Source: Zygnema cylindricum
Taxonomy: Eukaryota > Streptophyta > Zygnematophyceae > Zygnematales > Zygnemataceae
Assembly: GCA_037447655.1 (NCBI GenBank)
Contig: JBBHKE010002650.1
Location: forward strand, 1 to 64,000
Reading direction: 5' to 3'
Length of the DNA: 64,000 nucleotides
Under the pieces are notes generated by a model that worked only from the letters and a program-made list of their open reading frames with translations, ran no database searches and was not told where the DNA came from. The position numbers and the translations under genes were made by a program. Positions 57,405-64,000 of the stretch are shown here, one piece after another. Each line of letters begins with the position of its first letter. Position 1 is the stretch's first letter.

Positions 57405-58312
57405 GGTTATGGGCCCACCCTCTATGGTGCCCATTTTTAATGGAACAAGGTTTATTTATTGGGAAACCATGATAAAGGGTGCACTAGTTGAAAAACGGCT
57501 ATGGGGCATTGTGAGTGGTCGTGTGCGTCGGCCATCCGCAAAATTGGGAGTTCCATCACGGTTTGGAGGATCTCGGTTCACAAGAGGATCTGCGGGGGCA
57601 GAGGCGTAAGAGGATGTTGGAGAAAGCATCGTGTCGGACATAAGGAAGGAGAAGGGGAAGGAGAAACTTACACCGATGCCTACTGGATCAGTTGACAGCA
57701 GGTGTTCAGAAAATCGAGGCTAATGATAGTGAAATCTGGGATTTCAACAATACCGTGGCGGCTCATTTTATTCTCGGGCGTCTCACCCAGGCAGTGGCTA
57801 CACCTCATCTTCATGTGGACAGGACAGACGAGTTGTGGGAAGCACTTGTCAACATTTACAAGAGTGGTGCTATTGAGCAGCAGCTGGCAGATCAGAAGGT
57901 ACAAGCTTATGGGTACAAAGGGGGAAAGATGTTAGATTTTTGTATTGACTTGGCCAGGTTATTTATGGAGTTAGAGAGTGCAGGGAAAAGGGAGAGCGAG
58001 AAAGAGAAGGTGAATACTTTGTTGATGAAACTCCTGACATTTGAAGATAGAGGGTTTAGGGAGATTGAGGATCTGGAACTCCGTTGGGATATGGTTCGAA
58101 AAAACACAATTGAGATTCGTAGAGGAGGAAAGAGTGTTCAGGCATTGGCTGCTGGAACTAATTGGGGAGATAAGGATTCTAAGAAACTTTATGGAAACTT
58201 TGGTGGAGGGGCAAGAGGAAATCAATTGGAAGGATCTAGATCGAGGCCTCCGAAGGGGCTTTGTCACTTTTGTAAGAAGCCGAGACATTACATGGCGGAG
58301 TTTACTAACTGA
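57385..58312 (+). pseudogene. Copia C5 gag
   Basis: The ATG at 57385 lies inside the LTR; the frame reads MEVTELQVMGPPSMVPIFNG through the primer site, breaks at a TAA at 57607, and continues at 57692-58312 (AHFILGRLTQAVATPHLHV, LARLFMELESAGKRESEKEK). The zinc knuckle CHFCKKPRHYMAEF lacks its last Cys. Gag builds the particle; this copy would not. Confidence 0.87.
57405..57419 (+). other. Primer-binding site of C5
   Basis: GGTTATGGGCCCACC immediately after the LTR end AATTACA; identical to those of C3 and C4. Confidence 0.83.
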
Positions 58313-58317
58313 CATAG

Positions 58318-58734
58318 TTGAGATTGAAGGAGGAACATGTCAGAAAACCAGCTGCAAAGAAAAAGAAGGCATTTGTGGCAACACAAGTTATCGGAGAGGA
58401 CTCCGATGAGGACGATGGAGAACACCTCCACAACGAGGAGCTGGAGGTGAAAGGTGAGCCGGAGATTCCGAGGAGGCAAAAGTGTGCTTCCGGTGGAGTA
58501 AGAGAAGCTCCTGAAGAAGGATGGATTATTAATTCAAGAGCCTCTATGCATATGTGCAGAGAAAAACGATTGTTTACCAAAATGAGAAAGATCCCTAATG
58601 TAGAGATAGAGTATGGGGATGGGAGAATAGTCACCACTAATTTAGAGGGATCTGTGGATCTGAGAGTCTTGGTTGATGGAAAAGACTTCTATACTTACAT
58701 TCTCAAATGTACTCTACATTCCTCAGCTGAGTAA
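58318..58734 (+). pseudogene. Copia C5 protease
   Basis: Acidic linker then WIINSRASMHMC: the catalytic Asp-Ser-Gly is Asn-Ser-Arg, so the enzyme would be dead. It overlaps the start of the next frame, with a frame change near 58680. Confidence 0.85.
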
Positions 58735-60019
58735 AAATCTTGTCTTTACGTCTGTGTTAGATGACAAAGAGTTTGATACCTTCACTAAAAAGGGAGTCTT
58801 TACAGCTATGTATGGGGATGAAGTTTACATCACAGCAGATAAGGGTAGCCAAGGAATGTTTATGCTTAACCTGAGTAATGAAAAGAAGAATGCTTACTAT
58901 GTTGGTGTTCCTAAGTTGATGATTTGGCATAAGCGGTTGGGGCATGTACATTTTGATACGTTGAGGGAAATTAAAAAGCTTCGGGTAGTAGAAGGCATTC
59001 AGTTTGGGGATAATGAAATGATGGATGATTGTAGTGGTTGTGCTCAAGGTAAGGCTCACAGACTTCCCTTTCCCAAAGCCGCCACATGTAGAGGTGAGAA
59101 AGTATTCGATTTGGTCCACACAGATATTTGGGGACCTGCAAAAGTACCTTCGGTTGGAGGAAAAAGGTTTATGATGACAAAAACCGATGACTGGTCTAGA
59201 TACTCTAGAGTATACTTTCTAAAAACAAAGTCTGAAGCATCAACTTACTCCAAAGAATATAAAGCATGGAGTGAGAAGTTGCATGAAAGCCCCATTAAGA
59301 GGATAAGGAGTGATAATGGGGGGGAATATAGCTCTAACCAGTTTGAGGAATATCTGAGAGATGAGGGAGTACATCACCAGAAAACTATACCATATAACCC
59401 GAAACAAAATGGGTTAGTTGAGAGGTTGAATCGAACACTAGGAGATAATGCATGCAGTATGTTGGCCGACAAGAAAATAGGAAAGAGATTTTGGGCAGAG
59501 GCAATGAACTGTGCCAACTACATTAAGAATAGAGTCCTTACCTCAGCAGTAATGGGAGCGACACCTTATGATAGATGGGTTGGAAGGAAACCATATATCT
59601 CACACCTTAAAGTTAAGACTGCTTTTTTTAATGGTGAGTTAGAGAAAGAAATTTTCATGAGGCAAGTCTTTACCTCAGCTGTAATGGGAGCGACACCTTA
59701 TGAGAGATGGGTTGGAAGGAAACCAGATATCTCACACCTTAAAGTTAAGACTGCTTTTCTTAATGGTGAGTTAGAGAAAGAAATTTTCATGAGGCAACCC
59801 GAGGGGTTCATGGAAGAAAGAGAAGAGAGCAAATTCTGCAGGCTCATAAAGTCCTTATATGGACTGAAGCAGGCTCCCCGACAGTGGAATAAGAAACTAG
59901 ATGAGTTTCTCACCGATCTGGGATATATTCGTATCAGCTCTGACCATTCTATCTATATGTTTGAAGATGAGAATGGTGTCATTTTATTGCGATTTATGTG
60001 GATGATCTGCTTTTGTTGA
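58673..60019 (+). pseudogene. Copia C5 integrase fused to RT by deletion, with duplicated junction
   Basis: An unbroken 448-codon frame. Integrase zinc domain (IWHKRLGHVHFD ... CSGCAQGKAHRLPF), core (VHTDIWGPAK, TDDWSRYSRVYFL, IRSDNGGEYSS, KQNGLVERLNRTLGD), then YISHLKV joins directly to KTAFFNGELEKEIFMRQ of RT; the integrase C-terminus, linker and RT N-terminus are deleted. The joined segment then occurs twice (59535-59666 and about 59667-59798), in frame. RT continues as KSLYGLKQAPRQWNKKLDEF and shifts frame just before the catalytic Asp pair. Confidence 0.9.
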
Positions 60020-60994
60020 GTAAGTCTTTGGAGAAGATCAATAGGCTAAAGAAAGATCTTAGGGGCAGATTTGATATGAAGGATTTAGGTTAGGCAAAAT
60101 ATATTTTGGGGATCCAAATGGAGAGAGATAGGGGGAAGAAGATTAGCAGGCTTACTCAGAAAGAAGCACTAGGTAATATGCTTGAGAAATTCCAGATGGA
60201 AAATGCTAACAGTTGTACCACTCCCATGGACTTGAAAAAAGTAAGTGATGGAAGTGTAAAAAGAGGAGTGATGATCTTAGACGATCAGATGAGTCCAGAG
60301 GAGAGAGAGTTCATGAAGTCTATTTCTTATAGACAGATCGTAGGAAGTTTAATCTATTTTATGAACTATACCGGGCCGGACATAGCGGCAGCAGTTGGAG
60401 TCCTCAGTAGGAGTCTCAACGATCCTAAAAAGAGAGATTGGGAGGAAGCCAAGAGAGTCATGAGATATCTGGTTTGAACCAGAGAATTATGGTTGCATTT
60501 GGGAGGGGAGCACATGATATCACCACTTAGAGTGATGCCAGTTATGGGGATCACCTTTGAGAAGATGCACTTCTGGATATGTTTTGTATGTGGGGGAAGG
60601 TGCTTGCTGTTGGAGGAGTAAGCAACAAAAGGTGGTCGCTCAGTCTACTATGGAGGCTGAGTATATGGCATCTTGTTTTGCTGTAAAATAACTAATGTGG
60701 GTGAAATCATTATTGCAAGAACTGGGATATATGAAGAAGGGAGTGCATGATATCTTTTGTGATAATCAAGTTGCAATCGCAATTTCAGCCAATCCAAAAC
60801 ACCATTTCAAAGCAAAACATATGGACATAAGATTAAGCTTCGTAAGAGAAAAAGTTAAAAATAAAATTTTAAATCTTGTGTATAGACCTGATGAAGAAAT
60901 GGTGGCTGACATGATGACCAAACCTGTGCCCTCTCCTAAATTTAAATATTGTCGGGAAAAATGCGGGTTGAAAGAAAAATTAAAATTAGACTAG
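60020..60994 (+). pseudogene. Copia C5 RT tail and RNase H
   Basis: IQMERDRGKKISRLTQKEA, connection domain (ISYRQIVGSLIYFMNYTGPDIA) at 60106-60477, then RNase H with stops near 60474 and 60688 (MWVKSLLQELGYMKKG, CDNQVAIAIS, 60695-60994). The purine tract AATAAGGGGAG precedes the right LTR. Confidence 0.87.
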
Positions 60995-61007
60995 AAAATA
61001 AGGGGAG

Positions 61008-62038
61008 TGTTGAAATTTATAGATTTCTAGAGTATTTTCTAGGTTTAAATATGTTAGTATAAAAGGAAAAGAAAAGGACGGGCAACCTGCCTCCACCTCC
61101 TCTCTCTAGCCCCCATACTTGTTGTAATCACTGAAGGATAGAGAGGGAGGTTGATCCATGGCTGCCCTAGTTCAAACAGGCAGTTATTTTTGGTAGGTTA
61201 CTAAAAATACACCTGACGGACCCGGGATTTGATCCCGGTACCTGCGGTTCGTCAAATTGGCCGATAGCGGTCAACTTTATCCAATTAGACTAAGACCAAT
61301 GCTAAATGCTATAGTATTATATATATATTTAGAGAGGAACAAATCCATTTAACTAAAACTGTATACGGCATGTATATATACAGTTTTATGAAAGTACGAA
61401 GTGCGATACTATTTCAAAACGGATACAACGCATTTTGTTCCGACAGCGAAACAAATGTCGCGCAAGTATTTATAACCGCTAAGATTGCATCTCGCTGCAA
61501 ATCCAATGGCGCACATCATCGCCGAAACCCCGGAGTGGTCACTTTGGCGTTTTGTGACGTGGCATGACTTGGAGCCACGTGGAGAGATGACATTCGGTCA
61601 TGAGAATTTCGAGGAATGTACGGACGAGTGAAAAGTAGACACGCGTCCGCTAAATGGCCTTGTCGTACATAGGCCGTACAAAAGGTACACCGGCAATAGT
61701 ACTTTTTGGTACGGTACAGTAATCTGATTGGTCCATACTTCAGTAGATAGAAGTTATTAGAGGGAATCAGGACTTAGAGAATTTTTGGTAGGTAGTCACC
61801 TCTCCCTTTGAGAGTTTGTACAAATTGGCATTTTTACTGCCTCATAACTTATCGGCTGGTTGGCCGTTTTCATTGATTCTTTTGCTACGGACTCACGGGA
61901 GTCTAGGTTGAATAGGGGTGCAGTCAAATTGTCATTTTGCCTTCTTAGACAATAGTGGTTGTGGCTTGAAATGTGTTAGTTAAATACTATCTAGAGGCTT
62001 CTTCTATTCTGTGGTCCAATGGAGGACACAGAATTGCA
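61008..62038 (+). repeat. Right LTR of Copia C5 (L17)
   Basis: TGTTGAAATTTATAG...GAATTGCA. G-boxes near 61576, GTAC hairpin near 61675-61712, U5 stem GGACTC/GAGTCT near 61889. It holds the cleanest antisense tRNA-like module of the window (see separate entry). Confidence 0.88.
61212..61296 (-). other. tRNA-like module in LTR L17 (best example)
   Basis: The minus strand has A-box-like TAGTCTAATTGGATAAAG, then a T-arm with five perfect pairs CCGGG/CCCGG around the 7-base loop ATCAAAT, i.e. B box GGATCAAATCC. Spacing is tRNA-like. The acceptor ends do not pair convincingly, so a functional tRNA is unlikely; a Pol III internal promoter is possible. Confidence 0.6.
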
Positions 62039-63052
62039 GCACGCTATTGGTGGTCCGGAATGCAAGCGGATGTGGCGCCCATTCTCCACAAATGCGCCAC
62101 ATGGGACCGGTTACGCACCTCTTTCTCTAATCGGCAGGTGTTTCAATAGCCATTGCCCATCAAACGATTGTTTTATCGCTGGTTCGTAGATCTCGCCGGA
62201 CCGTTTCCCTTATCTCGAAAGGGGAAATAATACATCATGATAATGATTGAAAATTTTAGCAAGTGGGTAGAGGTGGTCGCTCTTCCCCACAAGACTGCTA
62301 AATTGACCACCGATGCTTTTAAAGAGCATGTTCTCAAATGTTATGGAGCTCTTGCGGAGGTTCTCACGGACCAGGGTACGGAGTTCCGAGGGGAATTTCA
62401 AAAGATGTTAGATGAAGCTTTAATTCATCATCGCCCGACAAGTCGTGATCACCCACAAGCCGATGGCTTGGTGGAGCGAGCTGTCCAAACTTTCAAGCGG
62501 GCTCTCCGAAAGCATTGTTTGGAGAAACACATCTCCGTATGGGACGAATCCTTGGGCTATATCACCATGGGCTACCAGATGTCCGTACATGCTAGCTCTG
62601 CTAATTTCAGCGTGTACTATATTCTCTTCGGTCGATTACCCTTGCTCGGTCAGAATATTCAGAAAGCATCAAGTTCACCTTTGCCTCTAATGTTTGACAC
62701 CATATTTTTGGATGAACTAACTTGCCGTGCTTTGCTTTTCGCTCGTGAGATGCCCATGGCTTTTGATAAAGTGCAGATTGCCCAACATCGGGATACTTTA
62801 AGGTTCGCCACCACGCGGAGTGGTAGTTACAAGCCACAACAGAAATCCTACCGGGTCGGCGATTACTTGTACCTCCGACAACAGTCGTTCGATACTTTGG
62901 ACACAAATGTTTCACCACACATTCTTCGTGTGGTAGAAATGGATGCTAACGGGATGTTGGGTTTGCATGGTGCGGATGCTAGGACAATGCGAGAGCACTC
63001 GAAGAACTGTGCACCTTGCTACTTACCTGATTTGTCACAAGATATGGACTAG
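62039..63052 (+). pseudogene. Gypsy GD2 integrase
   Basis: It resumes after C5 in the zinc domain (YWWSGMQAD-like, HKCAT-like) and continues through a frame break to 62237-63052, a 271-codon frame with DQGTEFRGEF, HPQADGLVERAVQTF and the NCAPCYLPDL end. The first 260 bases of this frame differ from GD1 at about 22 positions; the rest is identical. Confidence 0.85.
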
Positions 63053-63542
63053 TTTCGCGCTAGGCTTAGCTTAGGCTAGTTCTCAGACTTAGAGAATGTA
63101 GCTATTGGACAAGAATTTTCTCTTGGCGGCGGAGCTTTCTCTTGCTCTCTCTCTCGCCGATTGCTCATGCTTTCTATTTGTTATTGCTAGCTCGCTATAG
63201 AGGCTAGATAGGTTACGAGTATTTGCTCTTGTATTTCTGCCCACGTTTTTAATCCACGCGGCCTAAGGCCACGTCCGGAAGGTTTCCCTCCAAACTTGGT
63301 CTTTGGGTAGAAGTGTGGAATTGGAGATTGTGGGGGAGCACATCTGGACCTTGCTGTGCCTTCTTTGGGCAGCGTGACGGTTTGGTTGTGTGTGTGTCTT
63401 GTTTGTATTTCGGTTGGCTTAGAAAGAGTGCATTTTTGATCGGATTTGGATTTTCCCTTGTTCCGGTTGGAATATTTCCTGCTTTGTTGTCATGACGAGA
63501 AAACTCTTGTAGGGAATGTGATGAAGACCAGAGAGCCTAGTG
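63053..63542 (+). other. GD2 3' non-coding region and presumed LTR start
   Basis: Matches 36287-36778 with only a few differences. The likely polypurine tract is again GATTGTGGGGGAG. The match stops at 63542. Bases 63543-63755 are unassigned T-rich sequence. Confidence 0.55.
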
Positions 63543-63755
63543 GATACCTCTCGGCTTAACATAAATTTTAGGGGTCACTTCACGTTAGGGGAGTATTCTT
63601 CCCCTTTTCTCCTTTGGTTATTTTCACCTTTATTCTTTGGCATGATGTATATACATTTTTTCCTTCTCATTCATTTTTTGTTTGTATATATGGTTGTGAG
63701 CATGACTTAGCTGGTTAGGATGCATAGTTTACCTTGCTTCTCACTTATGCACGAC

Positions 63756-64000
63756 AGTGGCGCCAGGTCATGTCACGTCAAAAACCGCCAGAGTGGCCAT
63801 TCCGAGATCTCGGCGATGATGCGAGCCGTCGGATCCAAACCGACATTTAACAATAGATGTTGAAACTAATGTCTGGTACATTTGTTTCGTGCAGACTCAG
63901 ACTCGCACTTATTTTTAACTAGGCTCCTTGTTCTACATCCGTAATTCCGTTAATTGGATTAAATTCCTTTAACATTGTTTAAATACAATTCAAACCCAAT
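63756..64000 (-). repeat. Copia LTR fragment L18, runs off the window
   Basis: Begins CGCCAGGTCATGTCACGTC and follows L12 (from about 40747) through the late part of U3, toward the tRNA-like module, which would lie beyond the window end. Confidence 0.75.

Larger units (their letters stand above)
56308..62038 (+). mobile_element. Copia C5, internally deleted, with unmatched LTRs
   Basis: Left LTR 56308-57404, primer site 57405-57419, body to 61007, right LTR 61008-62038. The two LTRs are clearly different in sequence (starts TGTTGAAAAACAGG and TGTTGAAATTTATAG), and no target duplication is present. Compared with GD1, 163 bases of Gypsy sequence (equivalent to 35110-35272) are missing at the site. 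This points to a chimera formed by recombination rather than a simple insertion. Confidence 0.8.
37991..63542 (+). mobile_element. Gypsy GD2 with DNA methyltransferase, split by Copia C3 and C5
   Basis: Gene order gag (37991-39520), protease (39972-40276 then 52848-52952), cytosine methyltransferase (53013-54280), RT/RNase H (54290-56307), integrase (62039-63052), 3' non-coding (to 63542). Two Copia elements interrupt it. Removing C3 (40282-52842) and one AAATT copy rejoins the protease in frame. Every module has at least one stop or frameshift, so the copy is dead. Confidence 0.85.

Noticed and set aside
61212-61296. A functional tRNA gene
   Set aside because: The T-arm and both boxes are present, but acceptor pairing is not convincing and the same slot in other LTRs holds different tRNA-like sequences; treated as a promoter-like module.
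63745-63765. Gypsy LTR end plus TGGCGCC primer site near 63758
   Set aside because: The GCGCC is explained by the start of a Copia LTR fragment (CGCCAGGTCATG), and a primer site is not expected at the 3' end of GD2.

Overview
The window is a plant-type repeat landscape. I found no convincing host gene. Nearly all of 6.3-64 kb is LTR retrotransposon sequence, mostly decayed, in a stack of nested insertions; 1-6.3 kb is AT-rich sequence with small tandem repeats and remnants of DNA transposons. The Copia (Ty1) and Gypsy (Ty3) proteins, the G-box (CACGTG) promoters in the LTRs, and a cytosine methyltransferase domain inside a Gypsy polyprotein suggest a streptophyte: a charophyte alga or a seedless land plant. 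The species cannot be fixed from sequence alone.

Layout. 0-6.3 kb: (GA)n tract, a possible 2.4-kb terminal-inverted-repeat (TIR) element, a 150-bp tandem repeat, and partial copies of a Harbinger-like element. 6.3-17.7 kb: Copia C1 (minus strand); its LTR carries a solo LTR (TSD CAGCC), and its body is split by Copia C2 (8879-15379, TSD CTTAC). 17.7-24.9 kb: a pile of plus-strand Copia LTRs with two Harbinger-like elements (TSD TAA). 21.7-34.5 kb: two decayed minus-strand Gypsy elements, G1 (gag side) and G2 (pol side), with their roughly 1.4-kb LTRs. 34.7-36.8 kb: 3' end of one copy (GD1) of a third Gypsy family. 37-63.5 kb: a second copy (GD2) with order gag, protease, DNA cytosine methyltransferase, reverse transcriptase, RNase H, integrase. 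GD2 is split twice. Copia C3 sits at 40282-52842 (TSD AAATT) and itself contains Copia C4 (TSD TCACC); a 2.7-kb inversion then scrambled both. Copia C5 (56308-62038) is the second interruption.

The Copia families share an unusual design. LTRs are about 0.9-1.2 kb. Within U3 there is an antisense tRNA-like module with recognisable A and B boxes, a GTAC-rich hairpin, G-boxes and a TATA box. R/U5 carries short hairpins with AGGG loops. The primer-binding site GGTTATGGGCCCACC matches the anticodon arm of initiator tRNA-Met, not a tRNA 3' end. The gag frame opens in the last 20 bases of the LTR and reads straight through that primer site.

The two strongest leads are the retrotransposon-borne methyltransferase (53.0-54.3 kb) and the tRNA-like modules found in many different LTRs. 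All coding regions are broken by stops or frameshifts, so the window is a fossil record of these elements, not a set of active genes.
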